Of a stretch of 64,000 nt of DNA, positions 17,513-26,813 are shown piece after piece. Each line of letters begins with the position of its first letter. Positions within the stretch are counted from its first letter, which is position 1. The notes under the pieces are model-generated. The model did no database searches and had not been told where the DNA came from. It saw only the letters and a list, made by a program, of their open reading frames with translations. Origin of the DNA: Saccharicrinis sp963675435 (lineage in GTDB: Bacteria; Bacteroidota; Bacteroidia; Bacteroidales; Marinilabiliaceae); NCBI GenBank assembly GCA_963675435.1, contig OY776216.1, forward strand, positions 3,348,001 to 3,412,000. The letters are read 5' to 3'. The position numbers and the translations under genes are program-made.

Positions 17513-20500
17513 ATGACAAGAATGGTACTTTTTAAAAGAGCAATTTTATTGCTCCTGGTATTTTACGTCCTTATCTCTGGGGTATCTGCACAAGAAGATG
17601 AGCGTATATCGATTCATCTAGAGCAGGTTACGGCGCATGAATTGTTTAGTCAGTTAAATAATCAGATTAAAATTAACTTTGTTTATAGTAATGATGATGT
17701 TAAACAGCTTGGTCTCAAAAGTTATGAGTTTAACAATGCTTCATTATCTGATATCATTGAGTATTGTCTTCAAGGTTCAAAACTAACCTATGAAATTGAA
17801 GAAAATACTTTAATCATTAAACCTAAACCGACATCTAATGTAATTGAGGGTAAGATTGTTGATGATGATGGCTTACCGTTACCCGGAGCTAATGTAAGAT
17901 TATCAGGTTCTAATGTGGGAACAATTTCTGATATTGATGGTAACTTTGCCATTAAAAAAGGATTTTCTGGTACGGATGTCGAACTTCAGATTTCTTTTAT
18001 AGGGATGAAAAGTAAGTCTGTTAAATGGACAGGTACTAATCTTCAAATTAAAATGCAGTCTGATATATTGCTAACAGATGAAGTTATTGTTACTGGTTAT
18101 CAGGTTATTGATAAAAAGAATCTTACTAGTTCTGTTAGTTCTATTGAAATGAAAGATATCATTCAACCTGAGGCACTGAGTGTTGATCAAATGCTTTCAG
18201 GGAAAGTACCTGGATTAAGTGTAAGTGTTAATTCGGGAGAAATAGGTGTGGCTCCTAAAGTTAGAGTACGTGGAGTTTCAACTTTAGCAGGAAACAGAGA
18301 GCCACTTTGGGTTGTTGATGGTATTGTACTAACAGATCCGGTAAATATTGCACCCTCAGAATTAAATGACCCAGATTATATTAATCGTATTGGAAATGCC
18401 ATTTCTGGAATTAATCCACAAGATGTAGAAAGAATTGATGTATTAAAAGATGCTTCTGCAACTGCTTTATATGGAGCTAGAGCTGCCAACGGTGTAATTG
18501 TAATTACTACTAAAAAGGGTAGGGCCGGTAAAATGGAAGTAAATTATTCAGGAAGTACAACATTACGAGTAAGACCTAGGTATTCTGATAAATCTATAGA
18601 CTTGATGAATTCAAAAGAGCGGGTTCAGTTCTCAAGAGAATTAATGACTGATAACCATATGTATATTTCGTCTCAGGATGTATATGGTTATGAGGCATTA
18701 AACTTACAGCTGTACCGAGGATTGATTGACTACAGTACTTTTCAGGAAGAAGTAAAGAAACTGGAAACAAATAATACAGACTGGTTTGATTTATTAATGC
18801 GTGATGCTTGGTCGCAAAATCATTCGGTGAGTATTTCAGGAGGAAGTGAAAATACAACATATCGTGCGTCTTTAGGTTATAATGATACTCAAGGGGTAAC
18901 TAAAACAGATAACCTTGATCGCTATACTGCCTCAATGGACTTACAACATAAATTTAATAACCTATCTGTTGGGATAAGTATTTTTGCAAATACAGGTAAA
19001 CAAGAGTATTACCAACAGAGTCTTGCTCCTAATGATTATGCCTATAATACCAGTAGAGTAATTCCTGCTTACGACGAATTGGGCCAATACAAATTTTATA
19101 AACAAAATAGTGGTATTGGAAATAGAGATGGATTTAATTTTAATATCTTAAATGAGATGGATAACAGTAGCTTGACACAGCGAAACTCATCAGTAACTGC
19201 ACGTGGTAATTTTGATTGGCGAGCAACTGATTGGTTTAAATTGCAGGCTATTACTTCTATGAGGGTATCGAATACAGAAATTGAAAGCTGGTGGGGAGAA
19301 AATACGTACTATGCTGCTAATCTAAGGTATAGTGAGGATGTGAAGAATGCTGATCCTGATCGTGCAGTTTTAGTATATGGAGGAGAACTGGGAAAAGATT
19401 ATACAAGAAATAAGGCTTATACCGTAAGAATTCAGGCTGATATCAACAAGTATTTTGGGACAACAAATCAGCATAATATTAATGCTAGTGTTGGTTTAGA
19501 AGCCAATTCAAATAAATATGATGGATTCAATACTGTTACTCGTGGTTATATGAAAGATAGAGGTAAGTCTTACGTATCAGATATTTCCTTTTCCACTTTT
19601 CCTAAATATGCAGAATGGTTGGGTAAAAATGTTCCTGTGGTAACTGATAACTTAACCAATTTACTGTCAGAATACGCTACTGCGTCATATAGTTATGGTA
19701 ACTATTTTACAGTAAATGGTAATATGCGTATTGATAGTTCAAATAAGTTTGGGGATCAGAAGAACAATAAATTTTTGCCTATCTGGTCTGGTTCTTTTAT
19801 GTATAATTTGGCAACATTGTTACCAGAGGAAACAGCTTTTGACTATTTAAGATTAAAAGCATCATATGGTTTCCAGGGGAATATGTTAGACACTATGTCG
19901 CCTGAAACAATTATAAAGCAGGGCTCTTATGATCCATATTTTAATGAGTATACCTCAACTATTGCAAGATATCCAAATCCGAATCTAAGTTGGGAAAAAA
20001 CTAGATCCTCTAATATTAGTTTGAATACGGCTATATGGAACAATAGAATTCAAGCTGAACTTTCTTATTTTTATAAGGAAACTACTGATGCTTTTATAAA
20101 GAGACCTATCTCAGCAATAAACGGTTATAATGCTTATATGGTAAATGGTGGTGATATTACCAATAAAGGATATTCTGTTGATTTAACGCTTATTCCAATT
20201 AGTAAAAAGGATTTATTCTGGACTATTTCCGCATCTTTTACTAAGATTGAAAATAGAATGAATAACAATGCCGGAGAAGATGCTTATGAATTACAAGATT
20301 ATCTGGATGGAACAGCTATTATTAATGGAGAATCTATTGGTACATTTTATTCCTATAAGTTTGCTGGATTAAATCCTGAAGATGGAGGGCCTATGTTTAA
20401 TGACGGGGATGAAGAGACAATCGGTAATCTTAGTAAGTATGATACATTTACTACAGTATTGAAGAAGTCAGGACGACGTGATCCTAATATAACCGGAGGA

Positions 20501-21043
20501 ATTAATACTTCATTACGTTATAAAAAGTGGAGAGTAAATGCTAATTTCTCATATAGTTTAGGAGCCAAAACAAGATTGCTTAAATTTTATCCTAGAGGAA
20601 ATGATTTTGCATCACAATATAATGTAAGTAAAGATTTTATAAATAGATGGAAAAAACCAGGTGATGAAAAGATTACTGATATTCCCGCGGTTTTAAATTA
20701 TAATTCAGGTAGTTATTATGATACTCATTGGTCTGAATATGCACACATGTATAATTATTATAAAGTAGCAGATAATGCATGGAGTGAATATAATTATTCA
20801 GATTTGAGAGTGGTGAGCGCGAATTATTTACAGTGTACGTATTTAAGTCTTTCTTATGGGTTCCCTGATAAATTACTTAAAAAGCTTAAAGTAAACAGAG
20901 CTGAGTTAACATTGTCAGGTAGTAATTTATTTACCATTGCAGATAAGGCCTTAAAAGGACAAACTCCAACTCAAAGTGGATTTGACAAAATTCAATTATC
21001 ACAAAGGCCGTCATTTTCTTTGGGTTTAAATGTTACATTTTAA
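17513..21043 (+). CDS. SusC/RagA TonB-linked outer-membrane transporter with STN domain
   Basis: This 1176-residue protein is a SusC-type importer. A signal peptide ends near VSAQ (about 26). An STN signalling domain follows (about 32-98), then a carboxypeptidase-regulatory-like domain (about 112-182, VIEGKIVDDDGLPLPGANV). The plug carries VRVRGVSTLAGNREPLWVVDG and the RIDVLKDASATALYGARAANGVIVITTKKG signature split over positions about 305-335. A beta-barrel ends in NVTF. The STN domain ties it to the FecI/FecR pair upstream. The SusD lipoprotein gene follows. Glycosidase genes are absent from the locus, so the substrate is probably not a simple glycan; it could be peptide, protein or metal-containing material. 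Confidence 0.95.
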   Translation: MTRMVLFKRAILLLLVFYVLISGVSAQEDERISIHLEQVTAHELFSQLNNQIKINFVYSNDDVKQLGLKSYEFNNASLSDIIEYCLQGSKLTYEIEENTLIIKPKPTSNVIEGKIVDDDGLPLPGANVRLSGSNVGTISDIDGNFAIKKGFSGTDVELQISFIGMKSKSVKWTGTNLQIKMQSDILLTDEVIVTGYQVIDKKNLTSSVSSIEMKDIIQPEALSVDQMLSGKVPGLSVSVNSGEIGVAPKVRVRGVSTLAGNREPLWVVDGIVLTDPVNIAPSELNDPDYINRIGNAISGINPQDVERIDVLKDASATALYGARAANGVIVITTKKGRAGKMEVNYSGSTTLRVRPRYSDKSIDLMNSKERVQFSRELMTDNHMYISSQDVYGYEALNLQLYRGLIDYSTFQEEVKKLETNNTDWFDLLMRDAWSQNHSVSISGGSENTTYRASLGYNDTQGVTKTDNLDRYTASMDLQHKFNNLSVGISIFANTGKQEYYQQSLAPNDYAYNTSRVIPAYDELGQYKFYKQNSGIGNRDGFNFNILNEMDNSSLTQRNSSVTARGNFDWRATDWFKLQAITSMRVSNTEIESWWGENTYYAANLRYSEDVKNADPDRAVLVYGGELGKDYTRNKAYTVRIQADINKYFGTTNQHNINASVGLEANSNKYDGFNTVTRGYMKDRGKSYVSDISFSTFPKYAEWLGKNVPVVTDNLTNLLSEYATASYSYGNYFTVNGNMRIDSSNKFGDQKNNKFLPIWSGSFMYNLATLLPEETAFDYLRLKASYGFQGNMLDTMSPETIIKQGSYDPYFNEYTSTIARYPNPNLSWEKTRSSNISLNTAIWNNRIQAELSYFYKETTDAFIKRPISAINGYNAYMVNGGDITNKGYSVDLTLIPISKKDLFWTISASFTKIENRMNNNAGEDAYELQDYLDGTAIINGESIGTFYSYKFAGLNPEDGGPMFNDGDEETIGNLSKYDTFTTVLKKSGRRDPNITGGINTSLRYKKWRVNANFSYSLGAKTRLLKFYPRGNDFASQYNVSKDFINRWKKPGDEKITDIPAVLNYNSGSYYDTHWSEYAHMYNYYKVADNAWSEYNYSDLRVVSANYLQCTYLSLSYGFPDKLLKKLKVNRAELTLSGSNLFTIADKALKGQTPTQSGFDKIQLSQRPSFSLGLNVTF

Positions 21044-21194
21044 AAGCATAGCAAAATAAATTCTATTGAATACAATGAAAGTTGAAATTTAGAATGGAAT
21101 GAAATGAACATGTAGATTTTAATCTTAAAAATTACACTTAGTGTAATGATTAAAATTTCTTGAAAGTTCTATGCGACAAATAAAAGTTATACAC

Positions 21195-22754
21195 ATGAAA
21201 TTATTAAATAAAATACATATAGTAATATTTATATTGGGAGTAAGCTTCTCTTCATGTTCTGATTTCCTAGAAGAGACTTCTCAGGACTTATCGTATATAA
21301 ATAGTTACCAAGATTTAGATGAACTTTTACTTGGTGAGGCCTACATGCCTCCTAAAAAAGATGTTGGTGTTAATATATTGACTGATACCTATTTTTCATA
21401 CATCCATTTTATGGCTGATGAGGTTGAGCAATTAACAGATCCATCGTTTAACAATTATCAAACAACCAGTAGCGCAAATTTATATGGCTATTATACCTGG
21501 CAAAAAGATGTTTCAGAAGGAATGAATGGTGTTGAACTATATGATGATGCAAGAGATTGGACCAATCTTTACAAAAATATTGTGGCGACCAACATCATTA
21601 TAGAAAAAATAGAGGAATTAGGTATGCCTATAAAAGCGGAAGAAGTAATTGAAGCTTCAAGAATTAAAGGTGAAGCATTTTTTGTGAGAGCTGCCGACTA
21701 TTTTTTGTTAGTTAACTTATTTGCCGATGCTTATCAGCCAGAAGAAGCTGCGGAGAAACCAGGAGTTCCTTTGAAATTAACCAATTATGCTGAGTCTGGT
21801 AAATTTACGAGAGCCAGTGTTCAAAAAGTTTATGAACAAATTCTTTCGGACTTGCTTAAGGCAGAAGAAAACTTAAGAGATTGTCCTCAAATTTCTATGT
21901 ATCGTATCAATCATGCCGGAGTTAGCTTGTTTTTAAGTAGAGTGTATTTATACATGCAAGATTATGACAATGCTATAAAATGGGCAAATAGCGCTCTTGA
22001 AGAAGCACCAGAAATAGTGGATTTAAATACCTTTGGTACTAGCTTATTTAATAAGGCAAACAAGAGTCTTATTTTCACTATGGGTGGAAATATTATAACA
22101 GAAAATATTGCTGAACCATCTTACTTTACAAGTCCTTCCATGGATCTAAATATAGGTCAATTTGCAGTTTCAAAAGACTTATACAATGCCTTTGATGATA
22201 ATGATTTAAGGAAATCAAATTTCTTCCATGTGAGAGAAGATGTACCTTCTGTAGTATTTTATGACAAACAGTATTATAACGGTATTGCTATAGAGTTGGA
22301 TGTATCTGATTGTTTTTCAATTAGAACTGCTGAGGCATGGCTTAATTTAGCAGAAGCAGCAGCATGTAAAGGAAATGATGGTACTGCCCAAAATGCAATA
22401 GATCATTTGTTAAAAAACAGGTATGCTGCTGAAAACTTTCAGCCGACAAATTTAATAGGGGCCGATTTAGTTCATTTTATCAGAGAAGAAAGAAGGAAAG
22501 AACTATGTATGGAAGGGCATCGCTGGTTTGATTTACGAAGATATCAAAGCAATGTAAAATACCCTGAAACAAAAACTCTTTATAGTAAAGCTGCTGTAAT
22601 TGTGGATTATCAACCAGTTCGAATCGATTATTTCAAATTGGAACCTAATGATCCTTCATGGACTTTACCAATTCCTAAAGATGAAGATCAATATAATGGA
22701 TCTGTTGGTAATGAAAGGTCTACTCGTGAGCCCTACAAAACAGAGAACTATTAA
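21195..22754 (+). CDS. SusD/RagB outer-membrane lipoprotein
   Basis: This 519-residue lipoprotein has a signal ending in the lipobox SFSSC (Cys21). The start at 21195 is chosen because it gives a normal signal; an in-frame start 8 codons earlier would add a polar extension. The body has the TPR-like SusD fold with RIKGEAFFVRAADYFLLVNLFADAY near the middle and the C-terminal IREERRKELCMEGHRWFDLRRY signature. SusD proteins form the lid of SusC and capture substrate on the surface. It follows the SusC gene with about 150 bp between them. Confidence 0.95.
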   Translation: MKLLNKIHIVIFILGVSFSSCSDFLEETSQDLSYINSYQDLDELLLGEAYMPPKKDVGVNILTDTYFSYIHFMADEVEQLTDPSFNNYQTTSSANLYGYYTWQKDVSEGMNGVELYDDARDWTNLYKNIVATNIIIEKIEELGMPIKAEEVIEASRIKGEAFFVRAADYFLLVNLFADAYQPEEAAEKPGVPLKLTNYAESGKFTRASVQKVYEQILSDLLKAEENLRDCPQISMYRINHAGVSLFLSRVYLYMQDYDNAIKWANSALEEAPEIVDLNTFGTSLFNKANKSLIFTMGGNIITENIAEPSYFTSPSMDLNIGQFAVSKDLYNAFDDNDLRKSNFFHVREDVPSVVFYDKQYYNGIAIELDVSDCFSIRTAEAWLNLAEAAACKGNDGTAQNAIDHLLKNRYAAENFQPTNLIGADLVHFIREERRKELCMEGHRWFDLRRYQSNVKYPETKTLYSKAAVIVDYQPVRIDYFKLEPNDPSWTLPIPKDEDQYNGSVGNERSTREPYKTENY

Positions 22755-22891
22755 AATATAATTTTTTTAGAATAAAGAATTATACATGACATACAATTAA
22801 TATTTAATTATAATCTGGTAAATTTTAAATAGTATTTAAATCAATACTCTTAGAATAAACGATTATCTGATTAAAAGTAAAATTTTAAAAA

Positions 22892-23743
22892 ATGAAAAAA
22901 TATATTTTATATATAGGTTGCATACTACTATTGGGTTCTTCTTCGTGTCAAAAGGAGGATGAACTGACTCCTTCTGGGGCAGATCAGGATTATTTTTTGC
23001 CTGAAAATTCGGAAAATAGTCAAGAAGCTGATTTGCGAAGAGATTTTTATGAAGCTACTGGAGTAAGAATTATTTTTTCTAACATACTTCGAATAAAAAA
23101 TGAAGATACCATTAAAGTAGATTATTTATACAATTTTGCTGTTAACTATTCTTATAAACATGTTAGTGAAGATTATGAATCCTTGGAAGAGAAGCAATTA
23201 GCTGTCAACTTTTTGGAAAATAATATTTTAAATCGTATTGGAAAAATAGGTTCTCCATATTCTATTTATCCCTTAAAAAAGTTGCAATACACTGATTATT
23301 ATGGAGTGGTATATGATGTTGAGATTATTAATAGTTTAAAAACCACTGCTATTTGTTTGGGTGATATAAATGCACTTAGCGAAACAGAGAAGCGTGCTTT
23401 TGTAAATAATATCCTTTCTGAATATATTGGAAACAAACTTCTATCCAATTATAGAGAAATGCTAGATGATTTTTTTGCTGTATCAACAGAAAAATTCTAT
23501 GAGGACTGGAGTTATATGTATCCTACTTTTACTGAAACTGATCAAATAAATGGTTTTGTTGATGTTCCTGATAATTGGGATCCTATTACCCGAAAATTTG
23601 ATGTAACTACCTTTTTAAAATATATGCTACAGACTTCGGAGGAGGATTTTAGAGCAACATATGGTTCTTATGACAAGATTATTCAAAAAATGGAGATCTT
23701 AAATACGCTTTTAAAAGAAGAGTTTGAAATCAATATATACTAA
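22892..23743 (+). CDS. SusCD-associated lipoprotein related to zinc metallohydrolases, HExxH absent
   Basis: This 283-residue lipoprotein has the lipobox GSSSC (Cys19). The order of segments (EADLRRDFYEATGVRIIFSN, a central LENNIL helix, GFVDVPDNWDP, TSEEDFRATYGSYD and a C-terminal helix) resembles the family called substrate import-associated zinc metallohydrolase lipoproteins that accompany SusC/SusD pairs. The expected HExxH zinc-binding motif is not present. The matching position appears to be S176-E177-Y-I-G180, in NNILSEYIGNKLL. If the assignment is right this copy is catalytically dead and may act as a substrate-binding protein. The family call rests on pattern recognition and needs a profile search. 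Confidence 0.55.
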   Translation: MKKYILYIGCILLLGSSSCQKEDELTPSGADQDYFLPENSENSQEADLRRDFYEATGVRIIFSNILRIKNEDTIKVDYLYNFAVNYSYKHVSEDYESLEEKQLAVNFLENNILNRIGKIGSPYSIYPLKKLQYTDYYGVVYDVEIINSLKTTAICLGDINALSETEKRAFVNNILSEYIGNKLLSNYREMLDDFFAVSTEKFYEDWSYMYPTFTETDQINGFVDVPDNWDPITRKFDVTTFLKYMLQTSEEDFRATYGSYDKIIQKMEILNTLLKEEFEINIY

Positions 23744-23833
23744 GGATTTGTTTTGTTGAAACACATGAGAATAATTTATAAGGATTGTTCTTGTGTGTTT
23801 CAGTTACATATATACACTAAAATTATAAAACAT

Positions 23834-25096
23834 ATGCAAAAAAAAGTAGCACACTTTCTTCTCCTAGGAGTATTTTGTTTTGCTTTACTTTCATGTAATG
23901 ATATTAATAAACAAGCCTCTTATGTGTTAACGGGTAACTTGTCTGGAATAAAAGGGGAAGGTGTAGCAATCCTTCAGCAATATAAGACATATATGGAAGA
24001 TACAGTACCATTTATAGATGGCAAGTTCAAATTTGAAGGTGTTCAAAATACTCCTGAATTGTATCGTCTTTATTTTATTGGTCCAAACGATTCTTTAATA
24101 GAACAATTAAAAAGTGATTTATTATATATTGAAAATGGCACAATTCAATGTTCTGGTTCATATAAAGATTTAATGTATTATATTGGAAATAGTGATACAT
24201 CTCTAGTAAGGATGTCAGTTAAAGGGGGTAAGTTAAACGACATTTATAATGCATATTTAAACGAAACCCGCTTTATTGTTAATAAAGCTTCTGTTGTTTG
24301 TGAAAAACTGGAGAATCCGAAAGTTGCTCCTGAAAATATGTCAAAAGCACAATTGGAAGAATTATTAGGTTGGCAAGCTCAACTCGATTCTTTATTAGCA
24401 GAAAGGGATAATATCAAAGAAAAATATATCAACAAATATTCAAAAACTCAATTGGCTTATGATTTTGTATTTGCATCGATAGCCAGAGATTATCATTATG
24501 AAGAATGGTTTGATGAGAACAGAGCACATGGTAATAGATATCCTGAGGATTTTTCTATTCCTTCAAATGAAAAAGTTGAACAATGGATTTCATTGTTAAA
24601 GCAACAAAATAGTTTTTCTAAACAGCAATTGGATACATTGCAGGTTTTGGCTAATGAATGTAAAAAGTTAACCTCGGGTGCTAATTTCATAGACGGAATG
24701 ATTTATACTCCAGAAGGAGATTCATTATTATTGGGGTCTAAACTTGAAAAAGGTAAATACACTTTAATTGATTGTTGGGCCTCATGGTGTCATCCATGCA
24801 GAGCCTCAATACCTCATTTAAAACAGTTAAAACAAAAATATGAAGATGAAAATCTTAATATCCTTGGGCTTTCTTTAGATGCTTCATCTATGAAAGAACA
24901 ATGGCTAAATGCTGTTGAAAAAGAAGGTATGACATGGCCTCAATTTCAAGTTGAGTTTAATAGCAAATTAAGTAAAGCTTATAATATATCTTCTATACCA
25001 AATATAATACTAATAACTCCGGATAAAAAGATTTTAAAAATAGGGGTTAGAGGTTTTGATTTGGATTTAATGTTAAAACGTATTTACGGATATTAA
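23834..25096 (+). CDS. TlpA-like thioredoxin lipoprotein, first copy
   Basis: This 420-residue lipoprotein has the lipobox ALLSC. I place the start at 23834, since the in-frame extension upstream (27 codons) is not signal-like. The N-terminal half matches the DUF4369 beta-domain (YVLTGNLSGIKGEGVAIL). A helical linker follows. The C-terminal domain is a thioredoxin/TlpA fold with the redox motif WCHPC in IDCWASWCHPCRASIPHL and the cis-proline SSIPN. It faces the periplasm and probably reduces disulfides or protects a redox-sensitive partner. A second copy follows. Terminator-like inverted repeat follows at 25132. Confidence 0.9.
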   Translation: MQKKVAHFLLLGVFCFALLSCNDINKQASYVLTGNLSGIKGEGVAILQQYKTYMEDTVPFIDGKFKFEGVQNTPELYRLYFIGPNDSLIEQLKSDLLYIENGTIQCSGSYKDLMYYIGNSDTSLVRMSVKGGKLNDIYNAYLNETRFIVNKASVVCEKLENPKVAPENMSKAQLEELLGWQAQLDSLLAERDNIKEKYINKYSKTQLAYDFVFASIARDYHYEEWFDENRAHGNRYPEDFSIPSNEKVEQWISLLKQQNSFSKQQLDTLQVLANECKKLTSGANFIDGMIYTPEGDSLLLGSKLEKGKYTLIDCWASWCHPCRASIPHLKQLKQKYEDENLNILGLSLDASSMKEQWLNAVEKEGMTWPQFQVEFNSKLSKAYNISSIPNIILITPDKKILKIGVRGFDLDLMLKRIYGY

Positions 25097-25131
25097 TGAT
25101 TTAATTAATATAAGTGTTTAACTATTTTATT

Positions 25132-25168
25132 ATCCGGGAATGGTTCTTCTATTTCCGGATTTTATTTG
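25132..25168 (+). terminator. Terminator after first TlpA-like gene
   Basis: ATCCGG (25132-25137) pairs with CCGGAT (25155-25160), followed by TTTATTTG. It separates the two TlpA-like genes. Confidence 0.65.
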
Positions 25169-25272
25169 TTTAAAAGCAAATTGTTCGATTTTAAAGAGTT
25201 TGGATGATAGATTATTATTGAGGAATATGATTAAAACTGTAATAGACGTAAATAATAAATGCTAAATTGAGT

Positions 25273-26544
25273 ATGCAAAAAACATATTTTACAATAAAAA
25301 ATAAAATTAAAGCAATAACAATAGTTTGTGTATTGTTTCTTTCTGTTTCTTGTCAAAAGAAAGAATCCTATATTTTGAAAGGAAACTTATCTGGTATTGT
25401 GGATAAAGGTAGGGCTATGCTCGTAGATCCATTAACTAATTACGGAGATACAGTAGAAATGGAAAATGGTCAGTTTGTTTTTACAGGAAAACTAACAAAG
25501 CCTACCATGTTTCGCCTTTATTTGGCAGTTCCTGATACACCACCTTATACAACCCTGAAATCATCGCTTGTTTACCTTGAAAATGGAGATTTAACTTGTA
25601 CTGGAAATATTAATGAATTAGAAGATTACTATGTGTATACCGATACCACAAGTTCAAGACCAATTGTTGAAGGATCTCAAGCTAACAGTTTATATGAGGA
25701 ATATTTAAAAAAGGTAAGACCTTATGTCAATCAGGCAACGGCAATTAGTATGTATTTTGTAACTGATACTGTTTTACCGCATCAAAAAAGTGAAATTGAA
25801 TATAATATTGCATTATTATTACAACGCAAGCTTGAAAAGTTACAATCGCATCGCAATCAAATTTTGAATCAGTTTATCTTGGATCATTCCAATAGTCAGG
25901 TTGCCTATGATTTAGCATTTGCTTCTCTTTCTATGGACTCAAGATATGAAGAGCGAGTTGATGAGTCTATTGCAAGAGCTGCTCAATACTATGAATCTAT
26001 TCCTTTTCCGGATCAAGAAAAATCTAATAAGTGGATTTCGTTATTTAAGCAATCAGGTGTTTATGAACAGAATCAAATTGATACGTTGATAATCATGGCT
26101 CAAAATTGTCAGAATTTTATTGAAGGAGCTCCTTTTATGGATGGCAAAGTTTCAACACTAAAAGGTGATACTATACAATTAAGTTCTGTATTTGTTGAAG
26201 GACATTATACATTGATTGATTTTTGGGCTTCCTGGTGTGGCTATTGCAGAGATGCGATTCCTCATATCAAAAAGTTATACAATCAGTATCATGAACAAGG
26301 ATTTGATGTGGTTAGTATTTCTGCGGATGACATCACAAAATCAAATAAAGCATGGTTAAAAGCAATGGAGCAGGAAGATATGCCGTGGTCTCAGTATCAG
26401 GCTGATTTTGATAGCGAATTATTTAGCAATTATAATATTACCGGTATCCCTTATGTTATTATAGTTGGACCTGACGGTAAGATTGTTAAAGCAGGAGTTA
26501 GAAGCTATAACCTTGATATTATTTTAGAACAGTTTTTCAAATAA
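25273..26544 (+). CDS. TlpA-like thioredoxin lipoprotein, second copy
   Basis: This 423-residue lipoprotein is a paralogue of the preceding gene, with the same order of DUF4369-like domain, helical linker and thioredoxin domain. The lipobox is LSVSC. The redox motif is WCGYC in IDFWASWCGYCRDAIPHI, and the cis-proline is TGIPY. The start at 25273 (ATG) is preferred to the in-frame TTG two codons earlier. Matching blocks between the copies include KWISLFKQ/QWISLLKQ and KAGVRSYNLDIIL/KIGVRGFDLDLML, so they arose by tandem duplication. The changed residues between the cysteines (HP versus GY) suggest different redox potentials or partners. Confidence 0.9.
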   Translation: MQKTYFTIKNKIKAITIVCVLFLSVSCQKKESYILKGNLSGIVDKGRAMLVDPLTNYGDTVEMENGQFVFTGKLTKPTMFRLYLAVPDTPPYTTLKSSLVYLENGDLTCTGNINELEDYYVYTDTTSSRPIVEGSQANSLYEEYLKKVRPYVNQATAISMYFVTDTVLPHQKSEIEYNIALLLQRKLEKLQSHRNQILNQFILDHSNSQVAYDLAFASLSMDSRYEERVDESIARAAQYYESIPFPDQEKSNKWISLFKQSGVYEQNQIDTLIIMAQNCQNFIEGAPFMDGKVSTLKGDTIQLSSVFVEGHYTLIDFWASWCGYCRDAIPHIKKLYNQYHEQGFDVVSISADDITKSNKAWLKAMEQEDMPWSQYQADFDSELFSNYNITGIPYVIIVGPDGKIVKAGVRSYNLDIILEQFFK

Positions 26545-26568
26545 TAGGTAGATTAATATTGTGTATAG

Positions 26569-26606
26569 AAGGTCGGTTAATATAATATTATCCGGCCTTT
26601 TTTTAT
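26569..26606 (+). terminator. Terminator at the end of the SusCD/TlpA locus
   Basis: AAGGTCGG (26569-26576) pairs with CCGGCCTT (26592-26599), including one G-T pair, followed by a T-run. Confidence 0.8.
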
Positions 26607-26671
26607 TTGTTTGTGTTAAAAATTCAATGCCAGATTTAATTATTCAAAATAAACAGACTTTCTAGGTGTTC

Positions 26672-26698
26672 TTGTGTGTGGTATTTTTTATATTTTTG
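26672..26698 (+). promoter_or_regulatory. Candidate valS promoter
   Basis: A -7 box TATTTTTG (26691-26698) fits the Bacteroidota TAnnTTTG consensus. A TTG at 26672-26674 is a possible -33 element, though the spacing of 16 bp is short. It lies about 115 bp before valS. Confidence 0.4.
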
Positions 26699-26813
26699 CA
26701 GCTTATTAAAAAACGAATAAATAATTTAGGTTGTTATTTGTGGTTGGTAAAGCTGATATTTTCTTCTTGTAAACGATGAATAATGATTTAAACATCTAAA
26801 TAATAATTTAAAA

